Assembly: GCA_009914555.1 (NCBI GenBank)
Contig: WNDY01000028.1
Location: forward strand, 1 to 56,458
Origin: Xylophilus sp.
Lineage (GTDB): Bacteria > Pseudomonadota > Gammaproteobacteria > Burkholderiales > Burkholderiaceae_C
DNA length: 56,458 nt
Reading direction: 5' to 3'
Below the pieces are notes generated by a model. It did no database searches. It was not told where the DNA came from and saw only the letters and a list, made by a program, of their open reading frames with translations. The position numbers and the translations under genes are program-made. Every line of letters starts with the position of its first letter. Position 1 is the first letter of the stretch. Shown here in pieces: positions 42,736-54,705 of the stretch.

Positions 42736-43896
42736 TCAGAGTTCTTCCACCCGTTGTGGCGGGTAGCTGTCCCAGCTCTGGCAGCCTGGGCACTGCCAGA
42801 AATGCTGCTGCGCCTCGAAGCCGCAGGCCGCGCAGCGGTAGCGCAGCAGCGGCTTGGCGGCCTGGTCGAGCGCGCGCTGCACCTGCGGGTGGTACTGCTC
42901 GTGCGCGAGCTGCTCGCCGGCGAGCCAGCGGGCCGCGGCGACGAGCGAAGGTTCCTGCTCCAGGTGGCGCACGTAGCGGCTGCGGGCCTGCTCGTCGTCG
43001 ATCTGCGCGGCGCGGTCGAGCGCGACCAGGCTTTCGAGCACGTCGAGGGAGGGCGTGCGGGCATACCCCTCTTCCAGCAGCCCGCGCGCCGCACCGGTCT
43101 GGCCGCTGGCGCTGGCGGCGGTCACCAGCAGCGGCGCCACCAGTGCCAGCGCGCCGGGTGTGGCCGCGGCGATCTCGCGCACCGTCGCCACGGCCGCGTC
43201 GTGCCGGCCCTGCAGCTGCTGCAGCCGGGCCAGTTCCACGCGGGCGCGCGGGGCCTGCGGTGCGGCGGCGATGGCCTGCTCCAGCAGCGCGAGCGCATGC
43301 GGCACGTCGTGGTTGCGGGCCAGGGTGAGCGCCTGTTCGCACAGGTAGTGCGCCTGGCGCACGCTGAAGTCGCCCTGCTGGGCGTCGTGCATGCGCTGGG
43401 CGATGGCCGCGGCCTGGGGCCAGTCGCGCGAGCGTTCGTAGATGGCCAGCAGCGCGAGCCGCGCCTGCGCCTCGAACGGTGTGCCCTCGAGGCGGCGCAG
43501 CGCGTCCTCGGCGCGGTCGAGCAGGCCGGCCTTGAGGAAGTCCAGCGCCAGCGCATGCTGGGCCCGCTCGCGGTCCATGCGGCCCAGGTCGCCGCGCGAC
43601 AGCAGGTGCTGGTGCACCCGCACGGCGCGGTCGTATTCGCCGCGGCGGCGGAACAGGTTGCCGAGCGCGAAGTGCAGCTCCGAGGTGTCCGGGTCGTTCT
43701 GCACCGCCTCGATGAAGGCGTCGATGGCCTGGTCCTGCTGCTCGTTGAGCAGGAAGTTCAGGCCGCGGAAATAGGCCTTGGGCGCCTGGCGGCCCTCGAT
43801 GCGCATCTGGCGCAGGTCGAGCCGCGACGCGAGCCAGCCGAGCACGAAGGCGGCCGGCAGGCCCAGCAGGATCCAGGTGAGGTAGTCAAATTCCAT
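42736..43896 (-). CDS. lapB: Lipopolysaccharide assembly protein LapB
   Basis: The 386-residue protein has an N-terminal anchor (YLTWILLGLPAAFVLGWLASRLD), about nine TPR repeats (starting YFRGLNFLLNEQQDQAIDAFIEAV) and a C-terminal rubredoxin-like zinc knuckle, YRCAACGFEAQQHFWQCPGCQSWDSY. LapB directs FtsH-mediated turnover of LpxC and links LPS synthesis and export. It overlaps lapA by 11 bp. Length matches E. coli LapB (389). Confidence 0.95.
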   Translation of the reverse strand: MEFDYLTWILLGLPAAFVLGWLASRLDLRQMRIEGRQAPKAYFRGLNFLLNEQQDQAIDAFIEAVQNDPDTSELHFALGNLFRRRGEYDRAVRVHQHLLSRGDLGRMDRERAQHALALDFLKAGLLDRAEDALRRLEGTPFEAQARLALLAIYERSRDWPQAAAIAQRMHDAQQGDFSVRQAHYLCEQALTLARNHDVPHALALLEQAIAAAPQAPRARVELARLQQLQGRHDAAVATVREIAAATPGALALVAPLLVTAASASGQTGAARGLLEEGYARTPSLDVLESLVALDRAAQIDDEQARSRYVRHLEQEPSLVAAARWLAGEQLAHEQYHPQVQRALDQAAKPLLRYRCAACGFEAQQHFWQCPGCQSWDSYPPQRVEEL

Positions 43897-44203
43897 CGTG
43901 CAGCGGCGGCTCGTGGAGGACGGGGGCACCACCGGCCGGGGCGGCCGTCGCCGGCGCGGGCGCCAGGCCGGTCGGCGCGGCGGCGCGCCGGGCGGCGCTG
44001 CGGTGCTTCCACCAGCGCGGCACCATGCCGAGCACGCCGACCACGAGGCCGGTGGCGAACGCGGCCAGCACGACCAGCACCAGCGGCGCATGCCACTGGG
44101 CGCCGAAGAACAGGTGCACGACGGTGTCCTGCTGGTTGTTCAGTGCGAAGGCGAAGAGGGCGAAAAAAATGGCTGCCTTGAGCAGCCACATCAGATATTT
44201 CAT
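43886..44203 (-). CDS. lapA: LapA family inner-membrane protein
   Basis: The 105-residue protein has two membrane helices (LMWLLKAAIFFALFAFALNNQ and APLVLVVLAAFATGLVVGVLG) flanking VVHLFFGAQWH, the LapA/DUF1049 pattern. The Ala/Pro-rich cytoplasmic tail is variable. It works with LapB, whose gene it overlaps, in LPS assembly. Confidence 0.92.
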   Translation of the reverse strand: MKYLMWLLKAAIFFALFAFALNNQQDTVVHLFFGAQWHAPLVLVVLAAFATGLVVGVLGMVPRWWKHRSAARRAAAPTGLAPAPATAAPAGGAPVLHEPPLHDGI

Positions 44204-44240
44204 GCAGTTCCTCTGTGACGAGGAAAATTCTACCGGCGCA

Positions 44241-44552
44241 TCAGGAGGGCTTGCCGGATTCGAGTTCGCTGGTGCGCTGGTCGACCGCTTCGCGCAGGGC
44301 CTTGCCGGGCTTGAAGTGCGGCACGCGCTTCTCCGGAATGGCGACGCTCTCGCCGCTGCGCGGGTTGCGGCCGATGCGCGGCGGGCGGCGGTTGACCGAG
44401 AAGCTGCCGAAGCCCCGGATCTCGATGCGGTGGCCGCGCACCAGCGCGTCGCTCACGGCGTCGAAGATCGTCTTGACCGCCTGCTCCGCATCGCGGTGCG
44501 TGAGCTGGCCGAAACGGGCCGCGAGTTCTTCGACGATGTCTGAACGGGTCAT
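44241..44552 (-). CDS. ihfB: Integration host factor subunit beta
   Basis: The 103-residue DNA-bending protein has [37 protein letters not shown], the beta-arm tip [31 protein letters not shown] with the intercalating proline, and a short tail. It pairs with IHF-alpha (not in the window). It lies between rpsA and lapA, the standard order. Confidence 0.96.
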   Translation of the reverse strand: MTRSDIVEELAARFGQLTHRDAEQAVKTIFDAVSDALVRGHRIEIRGFGSFSVNRRPPRIGRNPRSGESVAIPEKRVPHFKPGKALREAVDQRTSELESGKPS

Positions 44553-44580
44553 GGGTGCCTTGAGGGGCTGGAGGCCGGGA

Positions 44581-44702
44581 GCTGAAGGCTAGGGGGGTAT
44601 GCTGACACAGCGCTTGTCGACCGCAGGTTGGCCAAGCGTACCCGGCTGGGTATCTGCGAGCCGCCGCAGGCGGCCCCTCGTCTTCGGCCCCTAGCCTTCA
44701 GC
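44581..44702. repeat. 122-bp element bounded by 15-bp perfect inverted repeats between ihfB and rpsA
   Basis: GCTGAAGGCTAGGGG (44581-44595) and CCCCTAGCCTTCAGC (44688-44702) are perfect reverse complements, separated by 92 bp that include a 6-bp GC hairpin (44660-44674) and a copy of the 20-bp motif. The right arm lies 11 bp beyond the rpsA stop. No transposase frame is inside. Confidence 0.7.
44593..44612 (-). repeat. Copy 5 of dispersed motif CGCT-N7-YATACYCCC
   Basis: Minus strand reads CGCTGTGTCAGCATACCCCC, preceded by CAAG as in the copy at 18504. It lies between ihfB and rpsA and overlaps the left arm of the inverted-repeat element by 3 bp. Confidence 0.75.
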
Positions 44703-44713
44703 CCGTGTGCCCC

Positions 44714-46399
44714 TTACTTCTCTCCGCCGTCCAGCTTGGCGCGCAGCAGGGCGCCCAGGCTGGTGGTGCCGGCGCTTTCGCGGGCCGACTGCTGCGACAG
44801 GCTGGCAATGGCGCCCTGCTCGTCGGCCAGATCCTTGGCCTTGATCGACAGCTGGATGTTGCGGGTCTTGCGATCCACGTTCACCACCACGGCCGTGACC
44901 TCGTCGCCTTCCTTGAGCACGTTGCGGGCATCTTCCACGCGGTCGCGGGAGATTTCCGAAGCGCGCAGGTAGCCGACGATGTCGCCGCCCAGGTCGATCT
45001 CGGCGCCGCGCGGGTCGACCGTCTTGACCTTGCCGGTCACCGTCTGGCCCTTGTCGTTGACCGTCACGAAGGTCGTGAACGGGTCGCCGTCGAGCTGCTT
45101 GATGCCCAGCGAGATGCGCTCGCGGTCCACGTCCACGGCCAGCACGATGGCCTCGACTTCCTGGCCCTTCTTGTAGTTGCGCACGGCGGCTTCGCCGGGC
45201 TCGTTCCACGAGAGGTCCGAGAGGTGCACCAGGCCGTCGATGCCGGCAGCCAGGCCGACGAACACGCCGAAGTCGGTGAGCGACTTGATCGGGCCCTTGA
45301 CGCGGTCGCCGCGCTTGGTGTTCTGCGCGAACTCCTGCCACGGGTTGGCCTTCGTCTGCTTCATGCCCAGGCTGATGCGGCGCTTGTCCTCATCGATTTC
45401 CAGGACCATGACTTCGACCTCATCGCCCAGCGAGACCAGCTTGCTCGGGGCGATGTTCTTGTTGGTCCAGTCCATCTCGGAGACGTGCACCAAGCCTTCG
45501 ATGCCGGGCTCCAGCTCGACGAACGCGCCGTAGTCGGCGATGTTCGTGACCTTGCCGAACAGGCGCGTGCCCTGCGGGTAGCGGCGCGACACGCCGAGCC
45601 ACGGATCGTCGCCGAGCTGCTTCAGCCCCAGCGAAACGCGGTTCTTCTCGGTGTCGAACTTGAGAATGCGCGCGGTGATCTCCTGGCCGGCCTGCACCAC
45701 CTCGCTCGGGTGGCGCACGCGGCGCCAGGCCATGTCGGTGATGTGCAGCAGGCCGTCGATGCCGCCGAGGTCCACGAACGCGCCGTATTCGGTGATGTTC
45801 TTGACCACGCCATGCACGATGGCGCCTTCCTTGAGGGTTTCGAGCAGCTTGGCGCGCTCCTCGCCCATCGAGGCTTCCACGACGGCGCGGCGCGACAGCA
45901 CCACGTTGTTGCGCTTGCGGTCGAGCTTGATGACCTTGAATTCGAGGGTCTTGTTCTCGTAGGGGGTCAGGTCCTTGACCGGGCGGGTGTCGATCAGCGA
46001 GCCCGGCAGGAAGGCGCGGATGCCGTTGACCAGCACGGTCAGGCCGCCCTTGACCTTGCCGCTGGTGGTGCCGGTCACGAAGTCGCCGGACTCCAGGGCC
46101 TTTTCGAGGGCCAGCCACGAGGCCAGGCGCTTGGCCTTGTCGCGCGACAGGATGGTGTCGCCGTAGCCGTTCTCGATCGCGTCGATGGCGACCGACACGA
46201 AGTCGCCGACCTGCACTTCGATCTCGCCCTGGTCGCTCTTGAACTCGTCGATCGGCACGTAGGCTTCGGACTTGAGGCCGGCGTTGACCACGACGAAGTT
46301 GTGTTCGATGCGAACGACTTCGGCGGTGATGACCTCGCCGGCGCGCAGCTCCTGGCGCTGCAGCGATTCGGCAAAGAGGTCGGCAAAGGATTCAGACAT
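44714..46399 (-). CDS. rpsA: 30S ribosomal protein S1
   Basis: The 561-residue protein is built of six S1 (OB-fold) repeats; repeats 3-6 show the paired DLSW/DMAW-type blocks ([53 protein letters not shown]). S1 binds mRNA leaders and helps start translation of structured messages. The start [12 protein letters not shown] is preceded by GGAGAGGAA. The 189-bp leader (46400-46588) is GC-rich and probably folded for autogenous control, as known for E. coli S1. A possible promoter lies inside cmk. Confidence 0.97.
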   Translation of the reverse strand: MSESFADLFAESLQRQELRAGEVITAEVVRIEHNFVVVNAGLKSEAYVPIDEFKSDQGEIEVQVGDFVSVAIDAIENGYGDTILSRDKAKRLASWLALEKALESGDFVTGTTSGKVKGGLTVLVNGIRAFLPGSLIDTRPVKDLTPYENKTLEFKVIKLDRKRNNVVLSRRAVVEASMGEERAKLLETLKEGAIVHGVVKNITEYGAFVDLGGIDGLLHITDMAWRRVRHPSEVVQAGQEITARILKFDTEKNRVSLGLKQLGDDPWLGVSRRYPQGTRLFGKVTNIADYGAFVELEPGIEGLVHVSEMDWTNKNIAPSKLVSLGDEVEVMVLEIDEDKRRISLGMKQTKANPWQEFAQNTKRGDRVKGPIKSLTDFGVFVGLAAGIDGLVHLSDLSWNEPGEAAVRNYKKGQEVEAIVLAVDVDRERISLGIKQLDGDPFTTFVTVNDKGQTVTGKVKTVDPRGAEIDLGGDIVGYLRASEISRDRVEDARNVLKEGDEVTAVVVNVDRKTRNIQLSIKAKDLADEQGAIASLSQQSARESAGTTSLGALLRAKLDGGEK

Positions 46400-46588
46400 G
46401 AAGGTTCCTCTCCGTCGCGAGGGTTGTGCTGCGGCCACCATGAGCGAGATGCGGGGCGGTGGGCAGCGGGTGTCTGGCGACGGTGGTGGTGTGCGGCACA
46501 GCCGCGGTTGGTTGAACATCCCGTGCCACCCGGTGCGCTGGCGCGCGGAGGGAGGCGGCACGGACCGTTGTGCGGCAGCAGCTTCCTG

Positions 46589-48601
46589 CTATGAGGAGAA
46601 GGGCTGCCGCCCCCGCCACCATTGCAGCACCTGGCTGACGGCGTGTTCCACCGTCAGTTCGGAGCTGTCGAGCAGCAGGGCGTCCGGCGCCGGCCTGAGC
46701 GGTGCGACGGCGCGGTTCGAATCGCGGGCGTCGCGGGCCTCCAGGTCGGCGCGAAGGGCGTCGATATTAGCCGAAATGCCCTTTGAAATCAATTGCTTGT
46801 GCCGGCGATCGGCGCGGCAGGCGGCGCTGGCGGTCAGGAAGACCTTAAGCTTTGCGCCGGGAAAGATCACCGTGCCCATGTCGCGCCCGTCGGCCACCAG
46901 GCCCGGCAGGCGGCGGAAGCTCAGCTGCAGCGCGACCAGCGCCGCGCGCACCGCCGGCAGGGTCGAGACGCGGGAGGCGTTCATGCCGGCCTCCTCGGTG
47001 CGGATCGCGTCGCTCACGTCCTCGCCGCCCAGCAGGATGCGGCCGTGGTCGAAGCGCACCGGCAGGCTGCGCGCCAGCGCGGCGATGGCGGCCTCGTGCT
47101 CCGGCGCGATCGTGTGGCCGGCGCGCACCGCGGCCAGCGCGGCGAGGCGGTACATGGCGCCCGAGTCGAGGAAGTGGTAGCCCAGCCGGCGCGCGACCTG
47201 GGCCGCCACCGTGCCCTTGCCGGAAGCCGTGGGGCCGTCGATGCAGAGCACGGGAATGTCGTCCACCGGCGCCCGGGCCAACGCGAACAGCGTCTCGAAG
47301 TAGTCCGGGAAGGTCTTGGCCACGCACTTCGGGTCGAGGATGCGCACCGGTACCCGCGCCGGGTTGAACGCGGCCAAAGAGAAGCACATGGCCACGCGGT
47401 GGTCGTCGTAGGTATGCACCGCTGCCGCGCGCCAGCCGGGCGCCTCCAGAGGATACACCCGCAGCCAGTCCGCGCCTTCCTCGACCGCGGCGCCGAGCCT
47501 GCGGGCTTCGGCGGCCATCGCGGCGATGCGGTCGGTCTCCTTCACGCGCCAGCTGGCGATGTTGCGCAGCGTGCTGGGGCCGTCGGCGTAGAGCGCGAGG
47601 ACGGCCAGCGTCATCGCGGCGTCCGGGATGTGGTTGCAGTCGAGGTCGATGGCTTTGAGCGGCCATGCGCCGCGCTGCACGTGCAGCCAGTTCGGGCCGC
47701 TCGCGATCTGCGCGCCCATGCGCGCGGCCGCTTCGGTGAAGCGGATGTCGCCCTGGATCGAGTCGGCGCCGACGCCTTCGATGCGGATGCCTGCCGGGTC
47801 GGCCGTGATGGCGCCCAGGCCGATGAAGTAGCTGGCCGAAGACGCATCGGCCTCGACGTGGATGCTGCCGGGCGAGCGGTAGCGGCTGCCCGCGGGGATG
47901 GTGAAGCGCTCCCAGCCTTCGCGCTGCACGTCGATGCCGAAGCGCGCGAGCAGGCGCAGCGTGATATCGATGTAGGGCTGCGAGATCAGCGGGCCTTCCA
48001 CCTCGATCACGGCGTCCTGCGCCGCAGCCGCCAGCGGCAGCGCCTGCAGCAGCCCGGTGAGGAACTGGCTCGACACGTCGCCGCGTATTCTGATGGGGGT
48101 ATACAGCTGCAGCGTGCCAGGGGAGAGCGCTAGCGGGGGATACCCATCGGTGTTCAGGTACTCGACCCGGCAGCCGAGCTGGCGCAGCGCATCGACCAGG
48201 TCGCCGATGGGCCGCTCGTGCATGCGCGGCACGCCGCGCACTTCGTAGCGTCCGCCGTGCAGCGTCGCCAAGACTGCCAGCGCGGCGGTCAGCGTGCGGG
48301 TGGAGGTGCCGGAGTTGCCGAGGAAGATGTCGGCTTCCGGCGCCGGGGCGCGGCCGCCGAGGCCGGTGATGCGCACCGCGCCGCCGGCGCCGTCCGCCTC
48401 CACGCCGCAGCCGATCTGGCGCAGCGCATCGAGCATGACGCGGGTGTCGTCGGAGGCGAGCAGGTCGTGCACTTCCGTCGTGCCTTCGCTCAGGGCGGCC
48501 AGCAGCAGCACCCGGTTGGAGATGCTCTTGGAGCCCGGCAGGCGCACGGTGCCCGCGGCGCTCGCGAGCGGCGGAAGGTCGAGGAAGGGGGTGTCGTACA
48601 T
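46589..48601 (-). CDS. aroA-cmk: Bifunctional EPSP synthase / cytidylate kinase
   Basis: The 670-residue protein fuses EPSP synthase (residues about 1-435: [79 protein letters not shown]) to CMP kinase (about 442-662: [62 protein letters not shown]). The first half makes 5-enolpyruvylshikimate 3-phosphate, the second phosphorylates CMP/dCMP. Adjacent genes fused this way are known in Burkholderiales. Residues 157-172 ([16 protein letters not shown]) include rare AGA and ATA codons where a copy of the 20-bp motif lies. Confidence 0.95.
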   Translation of the reverse strand: MYDTPFLDLPPLASAAGTVRLPGSKSISNRVLLLAALSEGTTEVHDLLASDDTRVMLDALRQIGCGVEADGAGGAVRITGLGGRAPAPEADIFLGNSGTSTRTLTAALAVLATLHGGRYEVRGVPRMHERPIGDLVDALRQLGCRVEYLNTDGYPPLALSPGTLQLYTPIRIRGDVSSQFLTGLLQALPLAAAAQDAVIEVEGPLISQPYIDITLRLLARFGIDVQREGWERFTIPAGSRYRSPGSIHVEADASSASYFIGLGAITADPAGIRIEGVGADSIQGDIRFTEAAARMGAQIASGPNWLHVQRGAWPLKAIDLDCNHIPDAAMTLAVLALYADGPSTLRNIASWRVKETDRIAAMAAEARRLGAAVEEGADWLRVYPLEAPGWRAAAVHTYDDHRVAMCFSLAAFNPARVPVRILDPKCVAKTFPDYFETLFALARAPVDDIPVLCIDGPTASGKGTVAAQVARRLGYHFLDSGAMYRLAALAAVRAGHTIAPEHEAAIAALARSLPVRFDHGRILLGGEDVSDAIRTEEAGMNASRVSTLPAVRAALVALQLSFRRLPGLVADGRDMGTVIFPGAKLKVFLTASAACRADRRHKQLISKGISANIDALRADLEARDARDSNRAVAPLRPAPDALLLDSSELTVEHAVSQVLQWWRGRQPFSS
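46764..46792 (-). promoter_or_regulatory. Putative rpsA promoter inside the cmk coding region
   Basis: On the minus strand TTGATT (46792-46787) and TAATAT (46769-46764) are 17 bp apart in an unusually AT-rich patch encoding [13 protein letters not shown]. It points to rpsA about 365 bp downstream. E. coli rpsA also has promoters in or near cmk. Confidence 0.45.
48095..48114 (-). repeat. Copy 6 of dispersed motif CGCT-N7-YATACYCCC, inside aroA
   Basis: Minus strand reads CGCTGCAGCTGTATACCCCC, followed by ATCAGAATACGC with rare AGA and ATA codons. A related GGTATCCCCCGC lies 20 bp upstream in the gene. Confidence 0.7.
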
Positions 48602-48621
48602 GGCGTCGGATCGTCGTCGGT

Positions 48622-49503
48622 TCAGGCGGCGGGCGGTGCGCTGCGGTCCAGCGACCAGCTGGCGCGGCTGTCTCGCGCTTGGCGGATCATTTCTTCCAGG
48701 GCGGGGCCGTCGGCCCGCTCTACCGCCCGCTCGAAGGCGTGCAGCGCGGCCTGGAACTGCTGGGCCTGGGCCAGCAGCTCATGCCGGTTGGCCAGCAGCA
48801 CGTCGCGCCACATCGCCGGGTCGCCCGCGGCGATGCGGCTGAAGTCGCGGAAGCCCGGGCCGGCCAGCGACAGGAATTCCCGGCCCGCCGGCTGCGCGGC
48901 GATGCCATTCATGTAGGCGAAGGCCAGCAGGTGCGGCAGGTGGCTGACCGCTGCGAAGGCCGTGTCGTGCGCCTCGGGCGACATGGTGCGCACCTGGCAG
49001 CCCACGGCTTCCCAGACGGCCTGCGCGGCATGCGCCTGGCGGGCCAGCGTCTGCTCGACCGGCGTGAGGATGGCCTGCCGGCCGCGGTAGAGGTCGGCAT
49101 CGGCATGCTCCACACCGGCCACTTCGCGCCCGGCGATCGGGTGCGCCGGCACGAAGGAGCCGAAGCGGTCGCGCAGGGCCGTGCGGGCGGCGGCCACCAC
49201 GTCGGCCTTGGTCGAGCCCACGTCCATGATCAGCGTCTCGGCCGTGGCCAGGTGGCGGATGGCGCGCAGCGTGGTTTCGGTGGCGGCCACCGGCACGGCC
49301 AGCAGGATCAGGTCGGCCCCGGCCGCAGCCAGCAGCGCCGACGGCGCCTCGACGTCGATCACGCCGAGCTGGCGCGCGCGCTCGGTGGTGGAGGGCGATT
49401 TGCTGTAGCCGACCACGCGGCGCACCAGCCCCGAGCGCTTGGCCGCCAGTGCGAAGGAGCCGCCCATGAGGCCGCAGCCGATGAGGCCGAGCTGCTCAAA
49501 CAT
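48622..49503 (-). CDS. tyrA: Prephenate dehydrogenase
   Basis: The 293-residue enzyme oxidatively decarboxylates prephenate (or arogenate) to the tyrosine precursor. The NAD(P) fold [17 protein letters not shown] is at residues 6-22; VGSTKADVV and [21 protein letters not shown] (catalytic His and Arg region) follow; [14 protein letters not shown] is in the helical domain. No chorismate mutase or ACT domain is fused. It lies 20 bp from aroA-cmk and 15 bp from pheA, in the aromatic amino-acid operon. Confidence 0.94.
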   Translation of the reverse strand: MFEQLGLIGCGLMGGSFALAAKRSGLVRRVVGYSKSPSTTERARQLGVIDVEAPSALLAAAGADLILLAVPVAATETTLRAIRHLATAETLIMDVGSTKADVVAAARTALRDRFGSFVPAHPIAGREVAGVEHADADLYRGRQAILTPVEQTLARQAHAAQAVWEAVGCQVRTMSPEAHDTAFAAVSHLPHLLAFAYMNGIAAQPAGREFLSLAGPGFRDFSRIAAGDPAMWRDVLLANRHELLAQAQQFQAALHAFERAVERADGPALEEMIRQARDSRASWSLDRSAPPAA

Positions 49504-49518
49504 GATGGCTGCCGCCCG

Positions 49519-50634
49519 TCATGTGGTGACCGGGTAGGTGCCCAGCACCTTGTAGAAGGCGCAGAGCTGCTGCAGTTCGCCCAGCGCCTTGGCCACGTGC
49601 GGCTGGGCCGGATGGCCGTCGACGTCGATGTAGAAGTAGTACTCCCATTGGCCGGTGCGCGCCGGGCGCGATTCGAAGCGCGTCATCGACACGCCGTTCT
49701 CCTTCAGCGGCACCAGCAGGTCGTGCACCGCGCCCGGCCGGTTGGCGACCGAGATGATCAGGCTGGTGCGGTCGCGGCCCGAGGGCGGCGGCGTGTCCAG
49801 CGTCTGCGGCAGGCAGATCACGGCGAAGCGGGTGCGGTTGTAGGCCTCGTCCTGGACTGCGTGCGCGACGATGTGCAGGCCGAACTGCGTGGCCGCGCGC
49901 TCGCTGGCGAGGCCGGCCCAGGCCGGGTTGGTGGCCGCGAGGCGCGCGCCTTCGGCATTGCTCGCGACGGCGCGGCGCTCGGCATGCGGCAGATTCTTGG
50001 CCAGCCAGTTCTGGCACTGCGCCAGCGCCTGCGGGTGGGCCAGCACCGCCTCGATGCCGTCGAGCGAGTTGGACTGGCGTAGCAGGTTGTGGCGGATCAG
50101 CAGGCTGACCTCGCCGACCACGTGCGTCGGCGTGTGCAGGAACAGGTCGAGCGAGCGGGTGACCACGCCCTCGGTCATGTTCTCGACGCCGACCACGCCG
50201 TACTGGGCGCTGCCGCCGGCCGTGGCGTGGAACACCTCGTCGAAGCTCGCGCAGTAGATCAGGTCGGCCGCGCCGCCGAAGTATTCGATCGCAGCCTGCT
50301 CGCAGAAGGTGCCGGCGGGGCCCAGCACGGCCACGCGCTGCGGCGATTCGAGCGCGAGGCCGCTCGACATGACCTCGCGCCAGATCGCCGCGATGTGCAG
50401 GTCCTTCAGCGGCCCGGGGTTGGCGGCCTGCATCTTCTCGATGACGTGTGCCACGCGGTCGGGGCGGAAGAAGGGCGTGCCTTCACGCTTCTTCACTTCG
50501 CCGACCCGCTCGGCCACGCGAGCGCGGCGGTTGAGCAGGTCGAGCAGCTGCTGGTCGAGCGCGTCGATCTGCACGCGCAGCTGGGCCAGGTCGGCAGACG
50601 CCGCCGGCTCGTTGGAGGTGGGGGCTGTGCTCAT
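49519..50634 (-). CDS. pheA: Bifunctional chorismate mutase / prephenate dehydratase
   Basis: The 371-residue P-protein has an AroQ chorismate mutase domain (about residues 15-100: LRVQIDALDQQLLDLLNRRARVAERVGEVK), a prephenate dehydratase domain (about 105-285: VAVLGPAGTFCEQAA, VVGVENMTEGVVTRSLDLF, NRTRFAVICLP) and an ACT domain (about 295-371) with the phenylalanine-binding ESRP in TRFESRPARTGQWEYYFYIDVDGH. It makes phenylpyruvate and should be inhibited by phenylalanine. One base separates it from the serC stop. Confidence 0.96.
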   Translation of the reverse strand: MSTAPTSNEPAASADLAQLRVQIDALDQQLLDLLNRRARVAERVGEVKKREGTPFFRPDRVAHVIEKMQAANPGPLKDLHIAAIWREVMSSGLALESPQRVAVLGPAGTFCEQAAIEYFGGAADLIYCASFDEVFHATAGGSAQYGVVGVENMTEGVVTRSLDLFLHTPTHVVGEVSLLIRHNLLRQSNSLDGIEAVLAHPQALAQCQNWLAKNLPHAERRAVASNAEGARLAATNPAWAGLASERAATQFGLHIVAHAVQDEAYNRTRFAVICLPQTLDTPPPSGRDRTSLIISVANRPGAVHDLLVPLKENGVSMTRFESRPARTGQWEYYFYIDVDGHPAQPHVAKALGELQQLCAFYKVLGTYPVTT

Positions 50635-50635
50635 G

Positions 50636-51754
50636 TCAGGCGTGTTCGCGCTCGAATTCTTTCAGGTAGTCCACCAGCGCCTGCACACCGGCGATCGTCA
50701 TGGCGTTGTAGATCGAGGCGCGCATGCCGCCGACCGACTTGTGGCCCTTGAGCTGCAGCAGCCCGCGCGCTCTGGCGCCCGCGAGGAAGGCATCGTTGCG
50801 GCTCTCGTCGCGCAGCTGGAACGGGATGTTCATGCGCGAGCGGGCGTCGCGCGCCACGCGGTTGACGTAGAAATCGGAGCCGTCGATGAAGTCGTAGAGC
50901 AGCTTCGCCTTGGCGATGTTGCGCGCCTCGATCGCAGCGATGCCGGCGAGATCGCCCTTGTCCGTGGTTTCCTTCTGGCGCTTGAGCCACTGGAACACCA
51001 GGCCGGCGATGTAGATCGCGTACGTCGGCGGTGTGTTGAACATCGAGTCGTTCTCGGCCACGAGCTGGTAGTCGAAGGCGCTCGGGCAGGCCGGCAGCGC
51101 GTGGCCGATCAGGTCGTCGCGCACGACGACCAGCGTCAGCCCGGCGGGGCCGAGGTTCTTCTGCGCGCCGCCGAAGGCCAGGCCGACCTTCGACCAGTCC
51201 ACCGGGCGCGAGGCCACGTGCGAGCTGAAGTCGATCACCAGCGGCGCATCGCTGCCGAGCGCCTTGAGGTCGGGCAGGGTCTGGAATTCGGTGCCGTTGA
51301 TCGTCTCGTTGGAGCAGATGTGCACGTAGCTGGCGCCATCGCGCAACTGCCACGTGGCCGCGTCGGGGATGGAGGTGAAGTGGTCGGCTTCGGACGTCGC
51401 GGCGATGGCCACGTCGGCGTACTTGCGGGCCTCCTTCTGCGACTTCTGGCTCCAACTGCCGGTCAGCACGAAGTCGACCGCGCCGCCGCGCGAGAGGTTC
51501 AGCGGCACGATTGCGTTCTCGCCGATGCCGCCGCCCTGCAGGAACAGGATGCGGTAGTCCGGCGGCACGGCCAGCAGCTCGCGCAGGTCCGCCTCGGCGG
51601 CCTCGTAGATGGAGATGAACTCCTTGCCCCGGTGGCTCATCTCCATGACGCTCATGCCGCTGCCGTGCCAGTCGAGCAGTTCGGCAGCCGCCTGGGCGAG
51701 CACTTCTTCGGGGATCGCCGCCGGGCCGGCGGAGAAGTTGTAGGGGCGGGTCAT
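50636..51754 (-). CDS. serC: Phosphoserine aminotransferase
   Basis: The 372-residue PLP enzyme of serine and pyridoxine synthesis has [19 protein letters not shown] at the start, [21 protein letters not shown], the PLP lysine in [19 protein letters not shown] near residue 195, and the C-terminal [33 protein letters not shown] chose the ATG at 51754 because it matches the family N-terminus and GGATGAG precedes it; an ATG at 51766 would add MDER. Confidence 0.96.
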   Translation of the reverse strand: MTRPYNFSAGPAAIPEEVLAQAAAELLDWHGSGMSVMEMSHRGKEFISIYEAAEADLRELLAVPPDYRILFLQGGGIGENAIVPLNLSRGGAVDFVLTGSWSQKSQKEARKYADVAIAATSEADHFTSIPDAATWQLRDGASYVHICSNETINGTEFQTLPDLKALGSDAPLVIDFSSHVASRPVDWSKVGLAFGGAQKNLGPAGLTLVVVRDDLIGHALPACPSAFDYQLVAENDSMFNTPPTYAIYIAGLVFQWLKRQKETTDKGDLAGIAAIEARNIAKAKLLYDFIDGSDFYVNRVARDARSRMNIPFQLRDESRNDAFLAGARARGLLQLKGHKSVGGMRASIYNAMTIAGVQALVDYLKEFEREHA

Positions 51755-51833
51755 GCGCTCATCCATCCGTCAATGAAATGCTGCCGGCGCGCGCATGCGC
51801 TGCCGGCAGCGGTCGGTGAAGCGGGGCGCAGCC

Positions 51834-54476
<2,643 letters not shown>

Positions 54477-54506
54477 GGGGGCGGCGCTGGCGGCAAAAGG
54501 CCGCCC

Positions 54507-54534
54507 ATTCTAAGGGAGAGGGGAGATGTGGCAG
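54507..54534 (-). promoter_or_regulatory. Putative gyrA promoter
   Basis: On the minus strand CTGCCA (54534-54529) and TAGAAT (54512-54507) are 16 bp apart, 31 bp before the ATG. A hairpin GGCGGC-CTTTT-GCCGCC lies between the -10 and the ATG. Confidence 0.45.
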
Positions 54535-54553
54535 TCGCGCAACAGAACTGCGG

Positions 54554-54567
54554 CAAAAGCGCTTTTG
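54554..54567. promoter_or_regulatory. 14-bp perfect palindrome CAAAAGCGCTTTTG in the gyrA-ompA gap
   Basis: It lies upstream of the putative gyrA promoter in the 229-bp divergent gap; CCTAC/GTAGG (54569-54579) forms a second small inverted repeat next to it. Regulator unknown. Confidence 0.5.
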
Positions 54568-54667
54568 TCCTACGGTAGGGCCCTTGGGGCCTAGGGGTTT
54601 CATTGGTTACGTATGGCACAATGAATTCAACGTTTTTGGTGATGGTCACTGACGACGTAACTGAAAT

Positions 54668-54689
54668 CGCAGCGCGGCTGCGGCTTTTT
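54668..54689 (+). promoter_or_regulatory. Terminator-like stem-loop in the ompA leader
   Basis: CGCAGC-GCG-GCTGCG is followed by GCTTTTT, 17 bp before the ompA ATG. It could be an attenuator or a leader stem that stabilises the mRNA. Confidence 0.4.
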
Positions 54690-54705
54690 CCCCAAGAGGA
54701 GAACC

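Noticed and set aside
43055..43075. GCATACCCCT inside lapB as a motif copy
   Set aside because: No CGCT at the required distance; codons are normal for the TPR sequence.
46589..48601. aroA-cmk fusion as a novel enzyme
   Set aside because: Fusion of these two adjacent genes is already known in Burkholderiales and both domains are normal.
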